A DNA stretch of 64,000 bases from Endozoicomonas sp. OPT23 (GTDB lineage: Bacteria > Pseudomonadota > Gammaproteobacteria > Pseudomonadales > Endozoicomonadaceae): positions 210,386 through 274,385 of the forward strand of contig NZ_PPFD01000004.1 in the NCBI RefSeq assembly GCF_009653635.1. The letters run 5' to 3'. Numbering within the stretch: the first letter of the stretch is position 1; each line of letters starts with the position of its first letter. Below, one piece after another: positions 1-8,705 of this stretch. The notes beneath the pieces were generated by a model that had not been told where the DNA came from, ran no database searches, and worked only from the letters and a program-made list of their open reading frames with translations. A program made the position numbers and the translations under genes.

Positions 1-332
1 GCAACAATCTTTTCACGGGTCAGAGCCGCACCACCGCCCTTGATCAGATGCAGATGTTCGTTGGACTCATCAGCACCATCAATGTAGAACTCCATCTCGC
101 TGATGGTATTCAGGTCGTAAACCTCAATACCATGTTCCTTCAGGCGTCGAGCGGTTTCTTCTGAACTGGCTACACAGCCATCAAACTTTGTTTTATGCAC
201 AGCCAGCGCATCAATAAAGAAATTGGCAGTTGAACCTGTACCAACACCAACGATCATATCTTCTTCCAGTCTGGGCAGAATATACTGCACAGCTGCATCG
301 GCTACCGCTTTCTTCAGCTCGTCCTGTGTCAT
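1..332 (-). CDS. rpiA: Ribose-5-phosphate isomerase A (partial, N-terminal part)
   Basis: This enzyme interconverts ribose 5-phosphate and ribulose 5-phosphate in the cytosolic pentose phosphate pathway. The visible 110 residues begin [10 protein letters not shown] and contain the family segments VGVGTGSTA (substrate-binding loop), [10 protein letters not shown] and YIDGADESN, followed by [11 protein letters not shown] near the window edge. The gene runs off the left end, so the C-terminal half is missing. The ATG at 332 is preceded by an AAGG ribosome-binding site about 8 nt upstream. It diverges from ilvA across 191 bp that must hold both promoters; an rpiA/ilvA divergent pair is common in gammaproteobacteria. 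Identification is secure. Confidence 0.96.
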   Translation of the reverse strand, partial: MTQDELKKAVADAAVQYILPRLEEDMIVGVGTGSTANFFIDALAVHKTKFDGCVASSEETARRLKEHGIEVYDLNTISEMEFYIDGADESNEHLHLIKGGGAALTREKIV

Positions 333-523
333 CACACTACCTTGCAAGGAGGTTGTTGAGTAAAGCCGAAAATTATACCGCCAGAACCCGCTAAACGCTG
401 AAACTTTTTTCTGCTGTGGCAGTCACTGATTAGAGGAATAGCTGGAATGAGTTTCACCAAGCCCCTGCTTTTCCATTAGAATGGCAGTCAATCTCGACTA
501 AGACAGTACAAAAAGCGAAGATC

Positions 524-2038
524 ATGCCTCATCAATACATAAGAAAGATACTGGAAGCCAAGGTTTACGATGTGGCGGTTGAAACGCCTATTCACCCTGC
601 TCCCTTTCTAAGTAAACGCCTGAACAATACCGTGCTGCTCAAGCGGGAAGATCTTCAGCCTGTCTTTTCATTCAAGATTCGTGGTGCTTACAACAAGATT
701 ATTCAGCTTACTGAAGAAGAAAGAGCCAAAGGCGTTGTCTGTGCCTCTGCGGGCAACCATGCTCAGGGGGTAGCTCTGGCTTCTCAACACCTGGGGATAC
801 ATGCCGTTATTGTCATGCCCGGTACAACACCAGAGATCAAGTACAAAGCCTGTCAGGCCAGAGGTGCAGAGGTTGTACTCCACGGAGACACCTTTGATCA
901 GGCTTTGACCTACGCCCAGTCACTGGTTGAAGAGAAAGGTCTGACTTTTATTCACCCATACGATGATCCATACACCATTGCCGGTCAGGGCACGATTGGT
1001 ATGGAAATCCTGCGCCAGCATACTGGCCAGCTGGACGTTGTCTTTATTCCTGTTGGTGGCGGTGGTCTGGCAGCTGGTGTTGCTACCTACATCAAATACC
1101 TTCGTCCGGACATCAAAGTCGTCGGTGTTGAGTATGAAGAATCAGCCTGTTTGAAAGCAGCACTGGAAGCTGATGAAAGAGTCGTGCTTCCACATGTAGG
1201 TTTGTTTGCTGATGGTGTCGCTGTTGCCCAGATCGGCGAAGAAACATTCAAACTCTGTCGTGAATACCTTGATGAGGTTATCACCGTTTCAGCCGACGAA
1301 ATCTGTGCTGCCATAAAAGATATTTTCGACGACACCCGTTCGGTATGTGAGCCTGCCGGGGCAGTTGGCCTTGCGGGGTTGAAAAAATACTCAACTGAGA
1401 ACCAGCTTTCTGGTCAAAGCCTGATGGCTATTGCCAGTGGCGCCAATATCAACTTCGACCGTCTTCGCTATGTTTCTGAGCGTGCCGAACTCGGTGAAAA
1501 GCGTGAAGCTATTATTGCTGTCACCATTCCAGAAGAACCTGGTAGCTTTAAACAGTTCTGTGAAACGTTGGGCAAGCGCAATATCACCGAATTCAACTAT
1601 CGCTATCATGACGCGAGAAGTGCCAGAATTTTTGTTGGCGTTCAAGTTCATCCTGACCAGATGCCTGTTGAGAACCTTGTCGGTGAGCTAAGAGAACATG
1701 GTTATCCTGTTGCCAATTTCACTGATAACGAAATGGCCAAACTGCATGTTCGCCACATGGTGGGCGGGCACAGCAAAGAGGTCGAGAATGAAGTGGTTTA
1801 TCGCTTTGAGTTTCCGGAAAGACCCGGCGCTCTCTTGAACTTCCTGATGAAACTCGGCAAGCGCTGGAACATCAGCATGTTCCATTACCGCAACCATGGT
1901 GCTGCTTATGGCCGTGTTGCTGTTGGTCTGGACGTTCCACCTGAAGACCGTCAGCACATAGCCGGTTTCCTTGAAGAGCTGGGTTATCACTACTGCGAAG
2001 AGACCACTAATCTGGCTTATCAGGCTTTCCTTGGCTAA
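524..2038 (+). CDS. ilvA: Threonine ammonia-lyase, biosynthetic
   Basis: It deaminates L-threonine to 2-oxobutanoate, the first step of isoleucine synthesis, using pyridoxal phosphate. At 504 residues it has the length of the biosynthetic, isoleucine-regulated enzyme rather than the short catabolic one. The PLP lysine lies in SFKIRGAYNK (Lys51), and the phosphate-binding glycine loop is VGGGGLAAG near residue 180. The C-terminal 170 residues hold two ACT-like regulatory repeats, each with an E(E/R)PG motif (IPEEPGSFKQF and FPERPGALLNF), which bind isoleucine or valine in characterised homologues. The ATG follows AGCGAAGATC, a weak ribosome-binding site. A hairpin follows the stop codon. Confidence 0.97.
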   Translation: MPHQYIRKILEAKVYDVAVETPIHPAPFLSKRLNNTVLLKREDLQPVFSFKIRGAYNKIIQLTEEERAKGVVCASAGNHAQGVALASQHLGIHAVIVMPGTTPEIKYKACQARGAEVVLHGDTFDQALTYAQSLVEEKGLTFIHPYDDPYTIAGQGTIGMEILRQHTGQLDVVFIPVGGGGLAAGVATYIKYLRPDIKVVGVEYEESACLKAALEADERVVLPHVGLFADGVAVAQIGEETFKLCREYLDEVITVSADEICAAIKDIFDDTRSVCEPAGAVGLAGLKKYSTENQLSGQSLMAIASGANINFDRLRYVSERAELGEKREAIIAVTIPEEPGSFKQFCETLGKRNITEFNYRYHDARSARIFVGVQVHPDQMPVENLVGELREHGYPVANFTDNEMAKLHVRHMVGGHSKEVENEVVYRFEFPERPGALLNFLMKLGKRWNISMFHYRNHGAAYGRVAVGLDVPPEDRQHIAGFLEELGYHYCEETTNLAYQAFLG

Positions 2039-2046
2039 GGCTTCTC

Positions 2047-2077
2047 GCAAGCCTTCTCACAGCTATAGAAGGCTTGC
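2047..2077 (+). terminator. Hairpin after ilvA
   Basis: A perfect 11-bp stem (GCAAGCCTTCT and its complement) encloses a 9-nt loop directly after the ilvA stop codon. There is no strong T run, so termination may be inefficient. Confidence 0.55.
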
Positions 2078-2137
2078 AAATTCCTTATTCCACGGTAATA
2101 TACTGCAGCACTTGGTGGCTCATACTACCAAGCATGT

Positions 2138-2214
2138 CGGAGCGTAGCGCAGCATGGTAGCGCACTTCACTGGGGGTGAAGGGGTCGGAGGTTCGAATCC
2201 TCTCGTTCCGACCA
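2138..2214 (+). tRNA. tRNA-Pro (anticodon GGG)
   Basis: The 77-nt sequence folds as a cloverleaf. The acceptor arms CGGAGCG and CGTTCCG pair with one G-U; the D-arm is GCGC/GCGC; the anticodon stem CTTCA/TGAAG encloses loop CTGGGGG, giving anticodon GGG; the T-loop contains GGTTCGAATCC. The 3' CCA is encoded. A strong terminator follows, so it is probably a single-gene unit. Because tRNA genes often serve as integration sites, the adjacent methyltransferase/helicase pair may have been acquired, but I see no integrase or duplicated tRNA end. Confidence 0.97.
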
Positions 2215-2218
2215 GACA

Positions 2219-2251
2219 TAAAAAAAGCAGCTTTTCATAGCTGCTTTTTTT
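2219..2251 (+). terminator. Rho-independent terminator after tRNA-Pro
   Basis: The stem AAAAAAGCAGC / GCTGCTTTTTT has an 8-nt loop and ends in a T run, 5-8 nt after the tRNA CCA end. Confidence 0.88.
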
Positions 2252-2374
2252 ATGTCTCTCAGTCTTATATTAACTCTACGTATTACTCTTCATATAAGTC
2301 CTCTGAAGACATTTCTTAAAATCAGTGGCATTCTCTGTCATCCGGATGTTTTGATACTCTGATCAGCAATCTTG

Positions 2375-2959
2375 ATGACAAACTCTTTCTACGATAAAAA
2401 TGCTGGCGACTTTTTTAGTTCAACAGCACAGATCGATGCTTCTGATTTATACGACCAGTTTCTTCCGTATATACCGAAAAACGGTCTAATTCTTGATGCG
2501 GGTTGTGGTTCGGGCAGAGACTCCCTTGCCTTTAAGCTGAAGAACTTTCAGGTTACTGCATTTGATGCCAGCCATGCGATGTCGGCTCTTGCACAAGTTG
2601 CCACAGGGTTAACCATTCAAACCTGCCGGTTTGATGAGTTCATATCCAGCAATCAATACGATGGCATCTGGGCCTGTGCTTCCCTTCTTCACATTCCACT
2701 TTTCAACCTGTCGAACAACATTACTCATCTCGCTCAATTTTTAAAGGCTGATGGTGTTTTTTACTGTTCATTTAAATTCGGTGATGAGGAAGTGGAAAGA
2801 GACGGACGACATTTTACCAACCTGACCGAAGACTCTTTAGCCTCTGTTCTGATTGGTACTCCTCTGGCGATAAAAAAGAGCTGGCTCTCCAATGATCTGA
2901 GACCAGGCAGGGAAAAGGAACAATGGCTAAATGCCATTTTGCAACGTAAGGAAATGTGA
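2375..2959 (+). CDS. Class I SAM-dependent methyltransferase, substrate unknown
   Basis: A 194-residue Rossmann-fold methyltransferase. SAM motif I is LILDAGCGSGRDS (residues about 40-52), followed by the acidic motif II region VTAFDASHAM and a motif IV-like region around GIWACASLLHI. There is no target-recognition domain, so it is unlikely to be a sequence-specific DNA methylase; small metabolite, tRNA or protein substrates are possible. An in-frame TTG lies directly before the ATG at 2375, and I prefer the ATG. The stop codon overlaps the GTG start of the next gene by 4 nt, so the two are translationally coupled and probably act together. The sequence does not reveal the substrate. Confidence 0.8.
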   Translation: MTNSFYDKNAGDFFSSTAQIDASDLYDQFLPYIPKNGLILDAGCGSGRDSLAFKLKNFQVTAFDASHAMSALAQVATGLTIQTCRFDEFISSNQYDGIWACASLLHIPLFNLSNNITHLAQFLKADGVFYCSFKFGDEEVERDGRHFTNLTEDSLASVLIGTPLAIKKSWLSNDLRPGREKEQWLNAILQRKEM

Positions 2960-5358
2960 CCGTGATTCAATCACAGGCTCTCTTAACGGTTGGTGGCTAT
3001 GATGACCCTCTTCTTCCAAAACTGATTGCTGCCATTAATCAGGCTCAGGAAATAGAAGTTGCAGTTTCGTTTGTACGAATGAGCGGCTATGCCCTGCTAT
3101 CAGGTGCATTAATAGACGCTCTTGAGCGGGGAGCAAAAATCAGCTTCCTAACGTCTGACTATCTTGGTGTTACAGAACCAGCTGCTCTACGCAGCCTGAT
3201 GCTACTGAAAGAACGTGGCGCTGATATTCGCGCACATCAATATGCAGATGGTCAGAGCTTTCATATGAAGTCGTACATTTTTCTGCGTTCCCGGAAAGGT
3301 GAAAATATTGAAGGCTGCGCCTATATCGGTTCCAGTAATATCAGTAAAGCAGCACTGACAACCGGGCACGAATGGAACCTTCGGCTGGAGTGCAATGGCA
3401 GTAGCCATGACCCTTATGTTCAGCAATTCCAGCATGTTCGTCATCAGTTTGAGCAGATATTCCAGCACTCACAATCCTATACGTTGAGTCATGAATGGAT
3501 CGCTGAGTACATAACACGATACCAGCAAAAAAAACTGATAGCTGTCGAGGCATTAACAGCAGAAGACGTTGAATCGCTGGAAATATCGCCTTCATCTGTG
3601 CAACAGGATGCACTGGCTGCTTTGTATAGCAGTAGAAAAGAGGGATACCAGAGAGGGCTTGTTGTGTTGGCAACAGGATTAGGCAAAACCTGGTTGTCTG
3701 CGTTTGACAGCATTCAAAGCAAGGCCGAAACAGTTCTCTTCGTTGCCCACAGGGAAGAAATTCTGCTTCAGGCAGAAGAAACCTTTGTTCGTCTTCGCCC
3801 CGAGGATAAAACCGGTTTTTATAACGGCAGTGAACAGACAACCGATGCTGATCTGCTGTTTGCATCTATCCAGACTCTGGGGAAAACGAACCACCTTGAG
3901 AAGTTCTCTCCCGACCACTTTGATTACATCGTGGTTGATGAATTTCATCATGCCAGTGCACAAACCTACCAACGATTGCTCAGCTACTTTAAACCCAAAT
4001 TTTTGCTGGGTTTAACAGCCACACCAGAGCGAACCGATCAGGCCGACATCCTCAGCCTGTGCGACAATAATCTGGTTTTTGAACGTAATCTGTCTTTTGG
4101 TATTAATGCCAAATTGCTCTCACCTTTTCATTATTACGGCATACAAGATCAGCATGTTGATTATGAAGAAATCCCCTGGCGCAGCGGTCGATTTGATACA
4201 GAGACTTTAGCGACTGCCTTCGCCAGCAGGAGAAGAGCTAAGCATATTCTTGGACACTGGGAACAGAGAAAACAGAGTCGTACATTGGCTTTCTGTATAT
4301 CGAAAAGTCATGCGGAGTTTATGGCTCATTTTTTCAGAAAGGCTGGCTACAAGTCTGCAGCCGTTTATAGTGGTTCTCAGACGCCTCGTAACCAGGCTCT
4401 ATCAGAGCTGAGCAGCGGCACTCTTGATATTATCTTCTCCATAGACCTTTTCAATGAAGGTACTGACCTGCCTGCTATTGATACGCTTCTAATGTTGCGC
4501 CCAACAGAATCAAAAATCGTTTTTCTTCAACAGCTTGGCCGTGGCCTTCGTCTTTATGACAGAAAAGACCATCTGGTTGTTATCGACTTTATCGGTAACC
4601 ACCAATCCTTTCTTCTTAAACCACTGGCACTCCATAATTGCAGTACCCCGGCTCAGCTGGCACAGACTATCAAAGAGCCAATGTTAACCCTGCCTGATAG
4701 CTGCCACGTCAACTACGAACCCATCGTTATAGATCTTCTGGGGAGAATGATACGAAAGCAGAAAGCGAATATTGACGATGAATATCAAAGCCTGAAATCC
4801 ATACTTGGTTATCGCCCAACCGCAACCGAGTTCTATCACTACCTGAATCAGGCAGGGATTCCCTTCAATAAAGTACGGCAGCGGTATGGTAGTTGGTTCG
4901 AAATGCTGTCTGAACAGCAAGAACTAAAAACCGACGAAGATACTGCAGTCGCTGCTTTTAAAACCTTCTTATTAGATGCCGTAGAAAAAGCACCAATGAC
5001 TAAATGCTTCAAAATGATTCTTCTGGAAGCATTTATAGAATTAGATGGTTTTGTTACTCCGCCAACCGAGCAGGAGCTGGCGGAAAGAAGCTGGTACATC
5101 CTGAGTCGCCGTCCTGACCTGCTCGCAAAAGATCTGCCAGAGCGTTTAGAGGGCGTTACAGCTGATAGCAAAGAATGGCTGAAATACTGGCGCAGTAATC
5201 CTATAAAAGCCTTTATCAGCGGTGAAAAACCATGGTTTTCTGTAGAATCCGGTTCATTCTCACTGACTCAGACTATTGAACCTGATCAGGCTATTTATCT
5301 CACGCAAATGACGCGAGAGTTGGTACAAATGAGATTAGAGCAGTATAAAAAGCGATAA
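2956..5358 (+). CDS. PLD-domain / superfamily 2 DEAD-type helicase
   Basis: This 800-residue protein joins an N-terminal phospholipase D-like domain to an SF2 helicase. The PLD half-site is HMK (His103, Lys105) with the downstream GSSNIS segment typical of PLD nucleases. The helicase core has Walker A ATGLGKT (239-245), DEFH as motif II (about 328-331), GLTATPERTD as motif III, and NEGTDLPAIDTLL plus QQLGRGLR as motifs V and VI. About 250 C-terminal residues have no motif I can name. It starts at GTG, overlapping the methyltransferase stop. Such architectures suggest nucleic-acid processing, repair or phage defence. No restriction partner is visible, so defence is only a hypothesis. Confidence 0.85.
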   Translation: MTVIQSQALLTVGGYDDPLLPKLIAAINQAQEIEVAVSFVRMSGYALLSGALIDALERGAKISFLTSDYLGVTEPAALRSLMLLKERGADIRAHQYADGQSFHMKSYIFLRSRKGENIEGCAYIGSSNISKAALTTGHEWNLRLECNGSSHDPYVQQFQHVRHQFEQIFQHSQSYTLSHEWIAEYITRYQQKKLIAVEALTAEDVESLEISPSSVQQDALAALYSSRKEGYQRGLVVLATGLGKTWLSAFDSIQSKAETVLFVAHREEILLQAEETFVRLRPEDKTGFYNGSEQTTDADLLFASIQTLGKTNHLEKFSPDHFDYIVVDEFHHASAQTYQRLLSYFKPKFLLGLTATPERTDQADILSLCDNNLVFERNLSFGINAKLLSPFHYYGIQDQHVDYEEIPWRSGRFDTETLATAFASRRRAKHILGHWEQRKQSRTLAFCISKSHAEFMAHFFRKAGYKSAAVYSGSQTPRNQALSELSSGTLDIIFSIDLFNEGTDLPAIDTLLMLRPTESKIVFLQQLGRGLRLYDRKDHLVVIDFIGNHQSFLLKPLALHNCSTPAQLAQTIKEPMLTLPDSCHVNYEPIVIDLLGRMIRKQKANIDDEYQSLKSILGYRPTATEFYHYLNQAGIPFNKVRQRYGSWFEMLSEQQELKTDEDTAVAAFKTFLLDAVEKAPMTKCFKMILLEAFIELDGFVTPPTEQELAERSWYILSRRPDLLAKDLPERLEGVTADSKEWLKYWRSNPIKAFISGEKPWFSVESGSFSLTQTIEPDQAIYLTQMTRELVQMRLEQYKKR

Positions 5359-5576
5359 TGGCCAGTTTGGTATCATTTAAAGTCAGCATTCAGAGATAGG
5401 TAAAACTGATTCCCACATGCTGCTAATGAGTTTCGTACAAGCTAAAAAATACTTCCGTAGAAGAAACCTTTGAACCATTCTTTAAAGCAACCCGCCAGTC
5501 CTTCACCCAACAGGACAAAGGACTTCTGATTTTAGGTATCTGAACATCTTTAACACTTAACAAAAAGCAAAAGTAT

Positions 5577-7658
5577 TCAGTTAAAAAAGTCTTTTTCAGT
5601 GCCGCAAGTTAAAAAATACTCAGCAGGTTTCCAATACTTAGCTCCCATCGTTTCTTCAAAACCCTGCAAAGTTTGTTTAACCTTACCTAAGCCAAGCTCT
5701 TTAGCGTATTGCATTGGTCCCCCTCTAAACCGTGGAAAGCCATACCCATTCAGCCAGATAACATCTATATCACTGGCCTTGTTAACAACACCCTCTTCAA
5801 GAATACGGGCACCTTCATTGATCAGAGCAAAAATCAGTCGATTCTGAATCTCCGTATTACTTATAGCCCGCTGTATGATATTCAGTCTGACAGATTCCCG
5901 AGTCAAAATATCTTCAACATCCGGATCATTCAGTGATTTACCATCGACGTACTTATAAAAACCGGCAGAGGTTTTTCGCCCCAGACGACCATTTTCAACC
6001 ATCAGGTCAGCTGCTCTGAAATAGCGGGGATCATCGGGCAGGTTCGGGTTCTCACGGCGCGCCTTGTAGGCAATATCAATACCGGACATATCGTTAACTG
6101 CCAGCGGCCCCATAGCCATTCCCCAGGATTCCATGGCATGATCTATCTGCTCCGGGGTGGCTCCTTCGAGTAACAGCATATTGGCTTCACGGCCATAGCA
6201 GGCATACATACGATTACCGACAAAGCCATAACAATGTCCTACCGCAACACTGATCTTGCCAATATTCTTACCAACAGCCATGGCTGTAACCAGAGTTTGA
6301 TCACTGGTTTGATCGGCTTTAACCACTTCAAGAAGCTTCATGATATTGGCCGGGCTGAAAAAATGCATACCCAGTACTTTCTCTGGCCGTTGAGTCGCTG
6401 CAGCTATCCGGTTTATATCCAGGTAAGAAGTATTGGATGCCAGAATAGCGTCAGGCTTACAGATCTGATCCAGCTGACTGAAGATCTCTTCCTTGACCGC
6501 CATACTCTCGAAAGCAGCTTCAATGACCAGATCACAGTCTGAAAGATCAGGGTAGGAACAACTGCCAGTGATCAGACTGATATTCGTCTGTCGCTGTTCT
6601 GTTGATAGACGACCACGACTCACAGACTGTTGATAGCGATCTGCAATGGCCTGCAAACCAGTCTGCAGCGATGCTTCGGTCATTTCCAGCATGTGAACAG
6701 AAAAGTCGGCTGAAGCAAAGCACATGGCAATGCCCTGCCCCATGGTTCCAGCACCAATCACTCCAATTCTGATGATTTTTTCAGGCTCAATGGACTTATC
6801 TATGTCTGGTAATAAAGACGCTTTTTTCTCGGCAAAAAAGGCATGGCGCATGGCTCTGGACTGTGCAGATTCACGACAATTAACAAACATCTCCCGCTCT
6901 TTGCTGATGCCCTCATTGAATGAAAGCTGTGTCGCATTTTCAACAGCAGTAACAATACATTGTTGTGCTTGTTGGCCTCTGGCCCTTTTCAGAAGTTTCT
7001 TTCGCCAGCCGTCAAAGTAATCCGTTGAAAGGTTTGAAGCTAAAACTGTCCTCTCGGGTATAGGAGTGACTGTTCGCTTTTCAGCAATAACACGTTGGGC
7101 AAAATTAATAGCTGCTTGCAAAACATTATCGCTCACCACCTCATCAACCAGTCCACTCTTGTCGTCACTTTTGAGCGCTACAGGTTTGCCACTGGTCATC
7201 ATAGTCAACGCCTGTTCGACAGGCACAATTCTGGGGAGCAACTGAGTGCCATTTGAACCCGGAATAAGGCCAAGACTAACTTCTGGCAGGCCAACTTTTG
7301 TTCCTGCAATAGCTACTCGAAAATGACAGGACAAGGCCAGTTCAAAACCTCCGCCCAGAACACTGCCATGAAGAGCTGCCACTATAGGTTTAGGAAACGT
7401 TTGAAGCTTTGCTATTACCTCTGGCAACAAAGGTTCTTGCTGAGGTTTACCGAACTCGGAAATATCAGCTCCGGCAATAAAGGTTCTGCCTGCACAGGCT
7501 ATAACAACAGCCTTAATCTGCTGATTTTTTGCAATCTCAGCCAGTACATTTACCAACCCTTCCCTGACACTATGGGAAAGAGCATTGACTGGCGGGTTAT
7601 TAACCGTAATCACGGCTATGGATTCAGGATTGATGGTAAAGGTTATTGTTTTATTCAT
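5577..7658 (-). CDS. FadB-like enoyl-CoA hydratase / 3-hydroxyacyl-CoA dehydrogenase
   Basis: A 693-residue fusion catalysing two consecutive beta-oxidation steps. Residues 1-190 are an enoyl-CoA hydratase domain with oxyanion loops AGADIS and GGGFELALS and paired catalytic glutamates (Glu106, Glu126) spaced as in FadB. From residue 297 an NAD-binding dehydrogenase domain carries GAGTMG (302-307) and LGMHFFSPA, whose His is catalytic in homologues. It lies 30 bp downstream of paaX in the same direction, at the distal end of the paaABCDE operon. Stand-alone paaF and paaH are not in the window, so it probably hydrates 2,3-dehydroadipyl-CoA and oxidises 3-hydroxyadipyl-CoA. General fatty-acid beta-oxidation is the alternative. 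Confidence 0.88.
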   Translation of the reverse strand: MNKTITFTINPESIAVITVNNPPVNALSHSVREGLVNVLAEIAKNQQIKAVVIACAGRTFIAGADISEFGKPQQEPLLPEVIAKLQTFPKPIVAALHGSVLGGGFELALSCHFRVAIAGTKVGLPEVSLGLIPGSNGTQLLPRIVPVEQALTMMTSGKPVALKSDDKSGLVDEVVSDNVLQAAINFAQRVIAEKRTVTPIPERTVLASNLSTDYFDGWRKKLLKRARGQQAQQCIVTAVENATQLSFNEGISKEREMFVNCRESAQSRAMRHAFFAEKKASLLPDIDKSIEPEKIIRIGVIGAGTMGQGIAMCFASADFSVHMLEMTEASLQTGLQAIADRYQQSVSRGRLSTEQRQTNISLITGSCSYPDLSDCDLVIEAAFESMAVKEEIFSQLDQICKPDAILASNTSYLDINRIAAATQRPEKVLGMHFFSPANIMKLLEVVKADQTSDQTLVTAMAVGKNIGKISVAVGHCYGFVGNRMYACYGREANMLLLEGATPEQIDHAMESWGMAMGPLAVNDMSGIDIAYKARRENPNLPDDPRYFRAADLMVENGRLGRKTSAGFYKYVDGKSLNDPDVEDILTRESVRLNIIQRAISNTEIQNRLIFALINEGARILEEGVVNKASDIDVIWLNGYGFPRFRGGPMQYAKELGLGKVKQTLQGFEETMGAKYWKPAEYFLTCGTEKDFFN

Positions 7659-7688
7659 TCACTTTCCTGTGCCCACCAGTCTTCCAAG

Positions 7689-8657
7689 CTATTTCAAACC
7701 ACCGAATCGATGATAAAAGTCAGCTCTGGGGTCTGGCAGGTGTCCATTAACACTTTCAAGGTTACTGGTGATGTAGCTGACCGAACGGTCTGTCAGCCTT
7801 CGATACAAACGGTGCAGCAAATCATGGGCTTCATAGCCAATCCAGCCATGGGGCAACATGGCATCTGGAAAGTTGGGATCACGCAGCAAAATACGCCGGA
7901 AGTCGTGAATCAGCATGGAACGCATTAAAAAACAGTCTTTGCCTGATGGCAGTTTACTGCTGGCATCCTGATGCCAGGGCCGGTAGAACTCTAGAAATTC
8001 ACTGTACGAACGTTGCAGCTCGTCGATATTCCAGCGCTCTCTGGACAGCTCCCTGATAGCTTGAGTCGAATGGGCATCATCAGTACTGGCCGACATCACT
8101 ATCACACTGTTGACCAGCCCCAATTCCAACAGTGTTTCGTCCAGTGAACGGCGATCCGGTGACGGATGGGCAAGAATGCCATTACTCAAGACATTGAAGC
8201 CCTGCCAACCAAGACTCTTGCGAAATTCATCTCGCTGTTCTTCCGAAACTGACACGGGAATAACCAGAGTCCAGCAGCCATTCCACTCCTGCTGACTGGA
8301 ATGGTAGATACGCCTTGCCGCTTTTTCGTAGTGATTCTTCGCTGTTTCAGTAAAACAGTAATAACTACAGCGACCGACCTTTTTGGTCATCAGCCATTCA
8401 CTCTGCACCAGCCGGTAAACGGCGGTTCTAACCAGTCGTTCGCTGAAACCAAAGGGTTTCATGGCATTAATCAGACTTCCCAGCCAGATCCAGCCACCAT
8501 GCTGGGACACCACATCACCAAACACAGTAACAACCATAGACGTACAACTGATACTGCTGGCAGCAATACGCTGCTGAACCTGCTGCTCTTTGCTTTTTAT
8601 TGCAGCCGCTTGTTTTTTTGGCACTGACGTCAATCCATCATTTAGTGATGACAGCAT
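7689..8657 (-). CDS. paaX: Phenylacetate degradation repressor PaaX
   Basis: A 322-residue GntR-like repressor of phenylacetate genes, released from DNA by phenylacetyl-CoA in characterised species. The N-terminal winged helix spans about residues 40-110 (VVTVFGDVV, SERLVRTAVYRLVQSEWL, KVGRCSYYCFTETA) and the PaaX C-terminal domain follows (WTLVIPVS, FLMRSMLIHDFRRILLRDP, DPRADFYHRFG). It is encoded 48 bp after paaE in the same direction, so the operon probably expresses its own repressor. Three candidate operators of the expected long-spaced palindrome type lie in this window. The first 35 residues look unstructured, and a later start is possible. Confidence 0.94.
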   Translation of the reverse strand: MLSSLNDGLTSVPKKQAAAIKSKEQQVQQRIAASSISCTSMVVTVFGDVVSQHGGWIWLGSLINAMKPFGFSERLVRTAVYRLVQSEWLMTKKVGRCSYYCFTETAKNHYEKAARRIYHSSQQEWNGCWTLVIPVSVSEEQRDEFRKSLGWQGFNVLSNGILAHPSPDRRSLDETLLELGLVNSVIVMSASTDDAHSTQAIRELSRERWNIDELQRSYSEFLEFYRPWHQDASSKLPSGKDCFLMRSMLIHDFRRILLRDPNFPDAMLPHGWIGYEAHDLLHRLYRRLTDRSVSYITSNLESVNGHLPDPRADFYHRFGGLK

Positions 8658-8705
8658 TGTAATCGCCTCATGTTTCCGGCTGCAAACGTACGAGCATAAG
8701 CCCTC

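Noticed and set aside
7323..7928. Long plus-strand frame opposite the FadB-like and paaX genes
   Set aside because: It lies antisense to two well-supported genes and shows no domain; it is a shadow frame.
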